Assembly: GCF_016056305.1 (NCBI RefSeq)
Contig: NZ_JAECZC010000004.1
Coordinates: 114,920-178,919 of the forward strand
Direction: 5' to 3'
DNA from: Amazonocrinis nigriterrae CENA67
Lineage (GTDB): Bacteria > Cyanobacteriota > Cyanobacteriia > Cyanobacteriales > Nostocaceae
DNA length: 64,000 nt
Part shown: in pieces, positions 8,296-17,500 of the stretch
Layout: each line of letters starts with the position of its first letter
Position numbering within the stretch: position 1 is the first letter of the stretch
Program-made: the position numbers and the translations under genes
The notes under the pieces: model-generated
Databases searched by the model: none
What the model saw: the letters and a program-made list of their open reading frames with translations, nothing else
What the model was told of the DNA's origin: nothing

Positions 8296-11049
8296 ATGAG
8301 TAATGCTTCAGAAAGCCAAAATTATCGGGAATTGATGAAAAATGCGCTGCTGGGGCTGGAAAAACTGCAATCCAAGCTCAACGCCATCGAGCAGGCAAAA
8401 ACCGAACCAATTGCTGTCATTGGCATGAGTTGCCGATTTCCAGGAGGGGCAAACACTCCCGAACAGTTCTGGCAACTATTGTCCAACGGAGTGGATGCGA
8501 TCGCCGAAGTTCCTAGCGATCGCTGGGACGCTGACGCCTACTTCGACCCCGATTTAAGTAGCCCCGACAAAATGAATACCCGTTGGGGTGGCTTTCTGAA
8601 CGACATAGACATGTTCGATTCCTTCTTTTTTGGCATTTCCTCCCAGGAAGCCGCAGCCATTGACCCCCAGCAGCGGCTGCTACTAGAGGTAGCTTGGGAA
8701 GCATTAGAAGATGCGGGTTTATCTATCCCAAAACTAGCCGGCAGCCAAACCGGAGTCTTTGTGGGCATTAGCAGCATGGACTACTTCCAAATCATCCCAG
8801 GCTCACAGCCACGAGCGGGTACTGGGGTGGCACACACCATTGCAGCCAATCGCCTATCGCATTTTTTTAATTTCCAAGGGCCAAGCATCGCCATCGATAC
8901 AGCTTGCTCATCGTCCCTAGTGGCCGTTCATCAAGCCTGCACCAGCCTGAGATCAGGAGAATCCAACCTCGCACTAGCTGGGGGAGTGAATATCACCCTC
9001 GTACCAGAGACAACTATTACAGTAGCCCAGGCAGGAATGATGGCATCCGATGGACGATGTAAAACCTTCGATGCCGCCGCAGACGGCTATGTACGAGCAG
9101 AAGGGTGCGGTTTAGTACTACTCAAGCGGCTCTCAGATGCTCAAAAAGATGGCGATCGCATCCTCGCACTGCTACGAGGTTCGGCAGTCAATCACAACGG
9201 TCGTAGCAGTGTACTTACAGCCCCCAATGGCACAGCACAACAAGCACTGATTCGTCAAGCACTAACCAACAGTGGAGTAGCCCCCACTGAAATTAGCTAT
9301 ATAGAAGCTCATGGCACCGGCACCCCTCTGGGCGACCCAATTGAAATTCAGTCTCTCAAAGAAGTGCTGTTACCGGAGCGTTCACCAGAACAATTGTGCT
9401 GGATTAGCTCAGTTAAAACCAATATCGGTCATGTGGAAGCAGGCGCTGGCATTGCTGGACTAATGAAAGTGATTCTCTCCTTGCAGCACCAGCAGATCCC
9501 CCCCCACCTGCATTTACAACAGCTAAATCCACAAATTGACTTAGCAAACACTCCCTTAAAAATTCCGACTCGGCTAGAACCTTGGTTGACAACCCAGGTA
9601 AATCAAAAACGTCTGGCTGGCGTCAGTTCCTTTGGTTATGGAGGCACAAACGCTCATGTGATAGTTGAGGAGTACCCCCAAACCAACCAAATCACACAAC
9701 AAAAAGACCAAGTGGATCGTCCGTTGCATGTGTTGGTACTGTCAGCGAAAAATGAGCAGGCCCTGAGAGAACTGGCCAGCGACTACGAGCAACACCCTTC
9801 ACTACAACCAGCCGAATTACTGCCACATGTTTGCTTTAGCGGCAACACCGGGCGGTCTCATTTTGACCATCGTTTAGCAATTGTGGCCGAATCTTCTGAT
9901 TTTCTGCGTCAACAATTAGCTGATTTTGCCAATGGCAAAGAGACACCCGGCACTTTATGGGGTAAAATGCCCAGCAAGAATCCGCCCAAACCGGTATTTC
10001 TGTTCACAGGACAGGGGTCTCAGTTCATAGGCATGGCACGCCAGTTGTACGACACCCAACCCAGCTTCCGCACTACCCTAGACAGCTGTGCAGAAATTCT
10101 GCGTCCCTATTTAGACAAGCCCCTGCTGGAAGTGATTTATCCCAACAGTGGAGAATATTCTCTCCTGGAAGAAACTGCATACGCCCAACCGGCTTTGTTT
10201 GCTCTAGAGTACTCCTTGGCTCAATTATGGAGAACTTGGGGCATCAAACCAGATGCCGTCATGGGGCATAGTGTAGGAGAGTATGTAGCTGCCTGCATTG
10301 CTGGAGTATTCAGTCTAGAGGATGGATTACGCCTGATTGCCGAACGTGGGCGGCTCATGGGTTCATTGCCCCCTGGCGGCAAAATGGCCGCCGTATTTGC
10401 CGAAGAAGACTTGGTACGAGAAGCGATCGCACCATACCACAACAGCGTTTCCATCGCCGCCATTAACGGTTCTCAACAAACAGTCATTTCTGGCAGTGAA
10501 CAAGCACTACAGGAAGTACTAGATAACTTAGAGGCTGATTTCATTACCAGTCGTCCCTTGACTGTATCCCATGCCTTCCACTCTCACTTCATGGAACCAA
10601 TTCTCGATGAATTTGAGCAAACAGCTTCTCAAATACAGTTTCATGCCCCACGGTTGCCATTAGTTTCCAACCTGACAGGCAAAATTTTCACTTCCCAGGA
10701 AACCCCCAAAGCTGATTACTGGTGTCGCCATATTCGACAACCCGTATGTTTTTATCAAGGAATGCAGACATTAGCAGGAGCAGGATATGAATTATTTTTA
10801 GAAATTGGGCCCACAGATACCTTAATCAACATGGGCCGACGTTGCCTACCCAAAGGAGTAGGTACTTGGTTAGCTTCTCTGAAAAAAGATGAAGATGACT
10901 GGCGATCGCTCCTCAGTTGTCTACAAACCCTCTATGTGAGCCGTCAAGACGTGGATTGGTCTGGATTTGATCAAGACTACCCTCGTCGGAAAGTACCATT
11001 GCCTACCTATCGTTTCCAGAAAAAACGTTGTTGGCCTGTTACCACCTAA
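8296..11049 (+). CDS. Polyketide synthase KS-AT didomain protein
   Basis: The 917-residue protein starts with a coiled-coil docking helix (NYRELMKNALLGLEKLQ), then a complete ketosynthase: DTACSSS Cys204, EAHGTGT His339 and KTNIGH His379, all required for decarboxylative condensation. The acyltransferase follows with GHSVGEY (Ser659) and HAFHSH (catalytic His762). HAFH is the malonyl-CoA signature, so malonyl is the expected extender. The protein ends at the post-AT linker LPTYRFQKKRCW, so it has no ACP or reductive domain. It must pass its product to an ACP on another polypeptide: the stand-alone ACP or the ACP of the KS-ACP-TE protein downstream. The AT could also load the donor ACP of the beta-branching cassette in trans. 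That partnership is inferred. Confidence 0.95.
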   Translation: MSNASESQNYRELMKNALLGLEKLQSKLNAIEQAKTEPIAVIGMSCRFPGGANTPEQFWQLLSNGVDAIAEVPSDRWDADAYFDPDLSSPDKMNTRWGGFLNDIDMFDSFFFGISSQEAAAIDPQQRLLLEVAWEALEDAGLSIPKLAGSQTGVFVGISSMDYFQIIPGSQPRAGTGVAHTIAANRLSHFFNFQGPSIAIDTACSSSLVAVHQACTSLRSGESNLALAGGVNITLVPETTITVAQAGMMASDGRCKTFDAAADGYVRAEGCGLVLLKRLSDAQKDGDRILALLRGSAVNHNGRSSVLTAPNGTAQQALIRQALTNSGVAPTEISYIEAHGTGTPLGDPIEIQSLKEVLLPERSPEQLCWISSVKTNIGHVEAGAGIAGLMKVILSLQHQQIPPHLHLQQLNPQIDLANTPLKIPTRLEPWLTTQVNQKRLAGVSSFGYGGTNAHVIVEEYPQTNQITQQKDQVDRPLHVLVLSAKNEQALRELASDYEQHPSLQPAELLPHVCFSGNTGRSHFDHRLAIVAESSDFLRQQLADFANGKETPGTLWGKMPSKNPPKPVFLFTGQGSQFIGMARQLYDTQPSFRTTLDSCAEILRPYLDKPLLEVIYPNSGEYSLLEETAYAQPALFALEYSLAQLWRTWGIKPDAVMGHSVGEYVAACIAGVFSLEDGLRLIAERGRLMGSLPPGGKMAAVFAEEDLVREAIAPYHNSVSIAAINGSQQTVISGSEQALQEVLDNLEADFITSRPLTVSHAFHSHFMEPILDEFEQTASQIQFHAPRLPLVSNLTGKIFTSQETPKADYWCRHIRQPVCFYQGMQTLAGAGYELFLEIGPTDTLINMGRRCLPKGVGTWLASLKKDEDDWRSLLSCLQTLYVSRQDVDWSGFDQDYPRRKVPLPTYRFQKKRCWPVTT

Positions 11050-11094
11050 ATCAAATATCATACAAAAAACTAATTTTACAAAACAGTAATTTAA

Positions 11095-12312
11095 ATGCCT
11101 GTAGGAATAGAAAAAATTAATCTCTATGCTGGACGACTTTATCTTGATATTGCCGAACTGGCCAAGGTAAGAGGTCTAGATGAACAGTACATAGCTAACC
11201 ATTTAATGTGTACCACTCGGTCAGTTTATCCCAATTGGGAAGATGCGGTGACTCTAGCAGTGAATGCAGCCAAAAGGCTGTTGACACCAGAAGACATTCA
11301 AGATATCGAATTAGTAATTGTCAGCACCGAATCAGCTGTTGATCGGGGTAAACCTGTATCCACTTGGGTACGTCATTTTTGCAATCTCAGCCCCAATTGC
11401 CGCAACTTCGAGGTGAAATTCGCTTGTTACGGTTGTACTGGTGCTTTGAAAATGGCAGCTTCCTGGGTAGCTTCGGGAATTCGACCAGGAAAAAAAGCTT
11501 TGGTAATTAATGCCGACTCCAGCCTCAGCGATTTGCATCACCCTGCTGAACCCATAGGTGGAGGAGCAGCTGTGGCCATGTTAGTGAGCGATCGCCCCGA
11601 AATTCTAGAAATTGAACTAGACAAGGCTGGTTATTGGACAACTGAGATTTATGATACCTTTCGTCCCACAGCCAAAACAGAAATTATTAACGACCAAATC
11701 AGCCTTTATTCCTATCTAGATGCTTTGGATGGAGCTTATGAACATTATGAACAAATAGTTGGTGAAATCGATTACGATCGCCAATTCAAAAAGCACATCT
11801 ATCATGCTCCGTTTCCAGGGATGACTTATCAGGCTCACCGCACAATGCTGAACCGATTTGGCGTTACAGACAAAAAAAGCATTCAGTCGAATTTCCAAAC
11901 AAAAGTCGGTGAAAGCCTCTACTTTGGCAAACGCATCGGTACAGTATATGGTAGCTCTACTTTCGTCAGTTTGATGGGTTTGTTGCACTCGGCTAGTGAT
12001 TTGCAACCGGGAGACCCCATATCAATATTTGCTTATGGTTCCGGTTGCCAGAGTGAATTTTATAGCGGCTTTATTGGTACCACAGCCAGCGCCAAAGTGC
12101 GATCGCTCAACCTTGACCAACATCTCAATGAGCGATTACAACTATCGGTAGCAGAATACGAAGCAATAGAATCTAGCCGCCAACAAGTAATTGAATGCCC
12201 TACTTATGAACCCGATTTATTAAACGGGTTTTATGACAAAGTTTATGCAGGTCAAAAGTTACTCGTACTGAAACAAGTAGAAAACTACCACAGGAGATAC
12301 GAGTGGAGTTAA
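11095..12312 (+). CDS. HMG-CoA synthase-like beta-branching enzyme (HMGS, CurD/JamH/PksG family)
   Basis: In beta-branching, this enzyme condenses acetyl-ACP onto the beta-keto group of an ACP-bound polyketide. The 405-residue sequence keeps the whole catalytic triad of the family: Glu79 in STESAVD, Cys111 in FACYGCTGAL (acetyl acceptor) and His237 in HAPFPGM. Length and motif spacing match polyketide HMGS proteins. It is immediately followed by ECH1, ECH2 and a donor-type ACP in the usual cassette order, which separates it from a mevalonate-pathway HMG-CoA synthase. The coding sequence overlaps the ECH1 start by 10 bases, showing translational coupling. Confidence 0.95.
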   Translation: MPVGIEKINLYAGRLYLDIAELAKVRGLDEQYIANHLMCTTRSVYPNWEDAVTLAVNAAKRLLTPEDIQDIELVIVSTESAVDRGKPVSTWVRHFCNLSPNCRNFEVKFACYGCTGALKMAASWVASGIRPGKKALVINADSSLSDLHHPAEPIGGGAAVAMLVSDRPEILEIELDKAGYWTTEIYDTFRPTAKTEIINDQISLYSYLDALDGAYEHYEQIVGEIDYDRQFKKHIYHAPFPGMTYQAHRTMLNRFGVTDKKSIQSNFQTKVGESLYFGKRIGTVYGSSTFVSLMGLLHSASDLQPGDPISIFAYGSGCQSEFYSGFIGTTASAKVRSLNLDQHLNERLQLSVAEYEAIESSRQQVIECPTYEPDLLNGFYDKVYAGQKLLVLKQVENYHRRYEWS

Positions 12313-13103
12313 CGTCAAATGTCGTGGAATATCAAATGGATTCGGGGGTGGCTTGGGTGAAATTAGCATCACCCAAGACAGGCAATGCTCTGAATGCTAC
12401 CTTGATTTCCCAGCTAAGTCAATCAATTCAACAAGCGATCGCTGATCCATCTTGTCGAGTAATTGTCATCTCAGCCCTAGGTTCTGACTTTTGCAAAGGA
12501 CTCCAATTTGAAGAAGCCGTTATTAATCAAAATAGTCCCAATCCCAAATCATTCGATATATTTCTTGATTGTTTAAATCTCATTTCTCGTGCTAGCCAGG
12601 TGACAATTGCCTGCGTAGAAGGTAACGTCACAGGAGGTGGCGTTGGTCTTGTAGCAGCTTGCGATTTGGTATTAGCAAAAGAAGACGTAGTATTTATGTT
12701 ACCGGAAGTGATTGTTGGCATGATTCCTGCCCTCATTTCACCATTTATACTGCGTCGTCTTCCTCTTGCACGACTCAGATATATTACTCTTAGCGCTCGC
12801 GGTATTCCAGCAATAGAAGCACAAGTCTTTGGGCTAGTAGATGAAGTCGTCACAGAAGAAATATCCCACAGTTTAAACAGACAAATCCAACGACTGTTTC
12901 GGGCTTCTCCCCTGGCTATAGCTGAGAGCAAAAAATATTTTGAGCAGCTTGATTCTCTGGCTTTGCCTCAACAAAAAGAAATAGCTAGAGAACGCATCAA
13001 AACCTGGTTACAACAGCCAGATATAGTCGAGGAAATTAAAAATTTTGCTGAAGGATTCTCTCCAGCTTGGTTTCAAAAATACAAAGGTAAAATACATGTC
13101 TAA
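12303..13103 (+). CDS. Enoyl-CoA hydratase-like dehydratase ECH1 (CurE/JamI/PksH family)
   Basis: This 266-residue crotonase-fold protein has the ECH1 hallmarks SDFCKGLQFE (residues 61-70), oxyanion-hole segment EGNVTGGGVGL (106-116) and LPEVIVGMIPALISPF (133-148). In cassettes of this kind ECH1 dehydrates the HMG-type intermediate to a 3-methylglutaconyl-ACP. The start is GTG 12303, supported by AGGAGA at 12292-12297 five bases upstream. It overlaps the end of the HMGS gene by 10 bases, and its own stop overlaps the ECH2 start by 8 bases, so HMGS, ECH1 and ECH2 are translationally coupled. Confidence 0.93.
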   Translation: MELTSNVVEYQMDSGVAWVKLASPKTGNALNATLISQLSQSIQQAIADPSCRVIVISALGSDFCKGLQFEEAVINQNSPNPKSFDIFLDCLNLISRASQVTIACVEGNVTGGGVGLVAACDLVLAKEDVVFMLPEVIVGMIPALISPFILRRLPLARLRYITLSARGIPAIEAQVFGLVDEVVTEEISHSLNRQIQRLFRASPLAIAESKKYFEQLDSLALPQQKEIARERIKTWLQQPDIVEEIKNFAEGFSPAWFQKYKGKIHV

Positions 13104-13839
13104 AATTTTTGTCACTAGCTTGGAAGAAGGGATTTTTCAATTAACAATTGACGACCCAGAAAACCAGAATCGAGCTACTCATGAACTTTTTCAAGAGTTG
13201 ACAAACGCCTTAACAGATTTGGCTAAGGAACCGACAATTAAAGTCTTGATCATCAAGGGACGTAAGGATGTTTTCTTTGCTGGTGGAACCGTAGATGTTA
13301 TCAAAGAAGTTGCCAGCAGTAATATAGATGTTAAAGATTTTTTCCTGCCCCACCAAGTTCTCAGCTTTCCTGTACCAGTGATCGGTGCATTAGAAGGTCA
13401 TGCTGTGGGAGGCGGGCTATTTTTAGCCCTCTGCTGTGACATATTGATAGCTTCTGAAAGTAGTCGATATGGTGTGCATTGTACCAACATGGGATTCACC
13501 CCAGGTATGGGTACAACATCCCTTTTACCAGCATTAGTTGGATATAGCTTTGCTAGTGAAATGATTTTAACTGGCAAGTCCTACAAAGGTAGAGAACTTC
13601 GGGATAAAAATTTATTCAACTATGTGGTGAAATCAGAAGAAGTGATGGACATAGCTTTAGATATAGCTAGCCGCATAGCCGAAAAACCCAGAGTGGTTAT
13701 CGAAATGCTCAAAGAGACTCTTTCTCTTCCGCGGCGACAACTGCTACAACAAGCTATTTCCCGCGAACATCTCATGCACAAAATTTGTTTTAGCAAACCA
13801 GAAATAGCGGCTCAAGTTGAGTTAACATATTTAAAATAG
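13096..13839 (+). CDS. Enoyl-CoA hydratase-like decarboxylase ECH2 (CurF N-domain/JamJ/PksI family)
   Basis: The 247-residue crotonase-fold protein carries ALEGHAVGGG (oxyanion hole, residues 98-107) and MGFTPGMGTT (132-141), the motif pair typical of decarboxylating ECH2 enzymes in beta-branching cassettes. ECH2 removes CO2 from the 3-methylglutaconyl intermediate to leave an alpha,beta- or beta,gamma-unsaturated methyl branch. ATG 13096 is chosen because the conserved N-terminus starts there and the ATGTCTAA overlap with ECH1 is a coupling signal; an upstream in-frame start at 13045 would run 59 bases into ECH1. It is a stand-alone protein, unlike CurF where the domain is fused to a PKS module. 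Which double-bond isomer it makes cannot be told. Confidence 0.92.
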   Translation: MSKIFVTSLEEGIFQLTIDDPENQNRATHELFQELTNALTDLAKEPTIKVLIIKGRKDVFFAGGTVDVIKEVASSNIDVKDFFLPHQVLSFPVPVIGALEGHAVGGGLFLALCCDILIASESSRYGVHCTNMGFTPGMGTTSLLPALVGYSFASEMILTGKSYKGRELRDKNLFNYVVKSEEVMDIALDIASRIAEKPRVVIEMLKETLSLPRRQLLQQAISREHLMHKICFSKPEIAAQVELTYLK

Positions 13840-13867
13840 TTGAAAATTCCAGAGGAGAAAATATCAA

Positions 13868-14119
13868 ATGGATAGGAAAATAATTCTCGACACAGTTATC
13901 AACAATATCAAGCTGAATGTAGATGGGATTGAAGATGTTGAAATTTCTGCAGATAAATCTATGAAAGATTATGGAGCCAGCAGTTTAGATATTGTAGAAA
14001 TTGTTTCTAGCTCCATGCGCCAATTAAAAATTAAAGTCCCAAGAACACAACTTGCTGAACTCAAGAACATCGATGAATTAGTAGACGTGTTCTTTCAAGC
14101 CAAAAATCAAGCCGCCTGA
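13868..14119 (+). CDS. Stand-alone acyl carrier protein, probable acetyl donor ACP
   Basis: The protein has 83 residues with the four-helix ACP pattern and DYGASSLDIVEIV, where Ser39 should carry phosphopantetheine. It is acidic and free-standing and follows ECH2 by 28 bases. AGAGGAG at about 13852 serves as ribosome binding site. In HMGS cassettes a discrete ACP of this kind holds the acetyl group that HMGS uses. Its position supports that role, though it could instead receive the chain from the ACP-less KS-AT protein. The IKVPRTQLAELKNIDELV helix III/IV region is unlike that of the module ACPs nearby. Confidence 0.9.
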   Translation: MDRKIILDTVINNIKLNVDGIEDVEISADKSMKDYGASSLDIVEIVSSSMRQLKIKVPRTQLAELKNIDELVDVFFQAKNQAA

Positions 14120-14186
14120 AAAATCAGTAGTCATCAATAAATTCAAATTTCATAACAAACCCAATTCACACTCAAAGTAAAAAAAT

Positions 14187-14477
14187 ATGATCATAGCAGT
14201 TGCCAAAATTAAACCAGAAGCTGCAATGGAAAGTGTATATGCACTACTACCAGCAGAAGCGAAGAAAGTTTGGGAATTCCATAAAAACGAAAGTATTCGC
14301 CAAATTTTTCTCCGCAAAGACGTACCTGGCGCCGTCATTTTGCTGGAAGGTAATGATATTGAGCAAGCAAAAGCAACTGTTGCAACCCTGCCAATGGTAG
14401 AAGCCAATGTGCTAGATGTTGAGTTTATTCCTGTGGCTCCCTACACCAACTGGGAATTCTTATTCGCTAAAGAATAG
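14187..14477 (+). CDS. Small ferredoxin-like-fold protein of the YCII/muconolactone isomerase type
   Basis: This 96-residue protein (MIIAVAKIKPEAAMESVYAL...) has an alternating beta-alpha-beta pattern with two halves like those of the dimeric alpha/beta-barrel group. The segment PMVEANVLDVEFIPVAPY is typical of short YCII or muconolactone-isomerase-like proteins. I cannot assign a reaction. Its place between the donor ACP and the last PKS gene, same strand, suggests it is part of the cluster, perhaps shaping or isomerising an intermediate. Homologues of this general size also occur outside PKS clusters, so it could be a passenger. No strong ribosome binding site precedes it. Confidence 0.75.
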   Translation: MIIAVAKIKPEAAMESVYALLPAEAKKVWEFHKNESIRQIFLRKDVPGAVILLEGNDIEQAKATVATLPMVEANVLDVEFIPVAPYTNWEFLFAKE

Positions 14478-14561
14478 GAATAAGCATTTTATCTTGATTA
14501 ATTTATTCTAGTTACTGAAAAACATTCTTCAGTTAATCAAAAAGAACAAGCTAAGCGAACT

Positions 14562-17500
14562 ATGACTGAAAACAGAGAACAAGGGAGGTGGCAAAAAGGA
14601 CAAAAAGAGCCAATAGCAATCATTGGCATTGGCTGTCGATTGCCTGGTGGTGCTAACAGTCCAGAAGAATTCTGGAAACTGCTGCAAGATGGGGTAGATA
14701 CTATTACTGAAGTACCAGCAGAACGGTGGAATCTAGATTTATTCTATGACTCAGACCCAGCAGAACCAGGAAAAATGTACACCCGCTGGGGAGGATTCAT
14801 TGAACAGATAGATTATTTCGACGCTAAATTCTTTGGCATTTCCCGCCAAGAAGCAGCGCGAATGGATCCCCAGCATCGCTTGCTGTTGGAAGTAGTCTGG
14901 GAAGCGCTAGAAGATGCTGGACAGCCACCAGAAAGTTTGGCTAGTACCAAGACTGGTGTGTTCATGGGGATTTGCTCCAGCGACTACGGACAAATCCAAG
15001 CCAGCAGCCTCAATAGTGACTTGATCAATGCTTACTCAGCTATTGGCATAGTCAGCAGCATGGTTACTAACCGTCTGTGCTACCACTTTGACTTCAATGG
15101 CCCCAGTATTCCTGTTGACACCGCTTGTTCTTCTTCATTGGTAGCAGTCCACTTAGCTTGTTCAAGTCTCTGGAATGGAGAATGTACCCTAGCCTTGGCT
15201 GGAGGGGTAAATGCAATTTTCAGACCGGAAATATCAGTAGCCTTGAGTAAAGCATTTTTGCTTTCTGCTGATGGTCGTTGTAAAACCTTTGATGCGGAAG
15301 CCGACGGTTTTGTTCGGTCGGAAGGAGCAGGTGTGGTTGTTCTCAAACCACTATCCAGCGCTTTAGCCGACGGCGATCCGATTTATGCAGTCATCCGAGC
15401 CAGCGCCATCAGCCAAGATGGCCACAAAGATTCCATCGCGGCTTCCAAGGGTGAGGCTCAAGAAAGAGTCATGCGCGAAGCTTATCGCCAAGCTGGAATT
15501 TCCTCTCATGAAGTGCAGTATATCGAAGCTCAGGGTACGGGTACAGTAGTCGGAGATGTAACTGAAGCAAATGCCGTAGGATCTGTAGTTGGAATTAATC
15601 GTCTTCCAGAAGACCAATGCCTCATTGGTTCGGTTAAATCTAATATTGGACATTTAGAAGCAGCCGCAGGTGTTGCAGGACTCATCAAGACAGCTTTGGC
15701 TCTGAAGCATGGTTACATACCACAAAATCTGCATCTTAAAACACCAAATCCCAAAATTAACTTTGAACAATTGCGGTTGCGAGTACCACAAACTCTAGAA
15801 CCTTGGCCGAATCATGGTCAAAAATCACGCCTAGCGGGAGTTAATTCCTTTGGAGTTGGTGGAACTAACGTCCACGTCATTTTAGAGGGTGCAGAAACAT
15901 TTGGTGTATCCTCGAAAGAAGCATTAGCTGACAACCAACAAGAAGATGAAGCTTCAGCCGACCAGTTACAACTGTTCTTGTTATCGGCTCGTAGCCTGGA
16001 AGCGCTATCGGCTTTTGCATTGGCTTACCTGAAGTTTTTGACCACTGAAGGTGCAAATGCTAGCATTTCATTATCAGATATTTGCTACACTGTCAGCTTA
16101 CGTCGAAGTCATCATCATCATCGGCTAGCAGCGATCGCCTCATCTAAAGAAGAGCTAGCAAAACTTCTACGTAGCTTTGTTGACAGTGCAGAAAGTCAGA
16201 TCAAGGTGCTTTGTTCTCCAACCCTAGAGAAAAACGAGCGATCGCTTATCTTGCAATCTCTGGGTCAGCGCTATATCCAAGGAGAATCGATTGATTGGAA
16301 CGTCCTCTATCCAAAACCAGGTCGTTTTGTCCGGCTACCATCATATCCTTGGCAACGACAACGTTATTGGCAAGAATCTGAAGCATCACGGCAAACAAGA
16401 CTAGGACAGTTGCGATCGTCCCAAGTCAGCGAACTGCTTCCAGTCGCACAACTCGAATTGACCAGTGAATCAGAAAATAAAACTACAGGTAATAATTCTG
16501 TACAGATACCTGATGTCCAAGACAAGCACACCAAGCAGAACTTAAACCATAGAACAGCAGGTGAATTATACTCCCGTGTCATTACTTACATTCAACAGCA
16601 AGTAGCCATTACTCTAGACCTGAATGTATCTCAACTAGATCTGAAGATGCCACTACAGGATTTAGGATTCAGTTCCTTAATGGCTTTGGAATTAAAAAAT
16701 CAGGTCAAAACTGATTGGGATGTAGATATTCCTCTTGTCAAACTTATAGAAAGGCCTAGTGTTGTTGAATTAGCAAAGTTCGTCAGTGACCGCCTCTCAG
16801 GAATAGTCGCCAATTCCACACTTCCATCTTGCATAGTTCCCCTTCAGCTAGAGGGAACTAATCCACCCTTTTTCTGCTTACCTCCCCTTGCTGGCGTCTC
16901 TTTTCCCTATTACGAACTAGCTTGTCTTCTGGGTAAGAAACGCCCTTTTTACGCGTTGCATTCCCTAGGAATTGATAAATCAGAACGACCTTTAACTCGA
17001 ATTGAAGACATAGCACGTTACAACATTGAAGCTATACGATTAGTTCAGCGACAGGGGCCTTATTATATCGGTGGTTGGTCTTTGGGTGCTATTGTTGCTT
17101 TTGAAATGGCCAGACAATTACACCAGCAGGGACAACAGGTAGCAAAGGTAATTTTAATAGATACAGCCCCGCCTACAGCTAATAAAATTACCAATTTTTG
17201 GGTATCGTGCAATTTTTTCTTAACCTCTGCAATGCCAAACATTTGGCCTTATATCTACGATTATTTTGCTCTATCATTTGTCAACAATCAGCAGTTGAGA
17301 AAAAAACTTGGTAAAAGAGGGGTTGTACCAGGGGTAGAAAAATTATCTGGGTTAGTAGCTAGTTTGTCGAAATTATTAAACTTGCGCCAACTAGCTGCAC
17401 TGCGTGTAGTTCAGGTGATCTTGACTAATAGCCAAGCCACTATTGATTACACTCCATCAACTTATCCAGGTAAAGTTTCTCTATTTCGTACTTCTAGACC

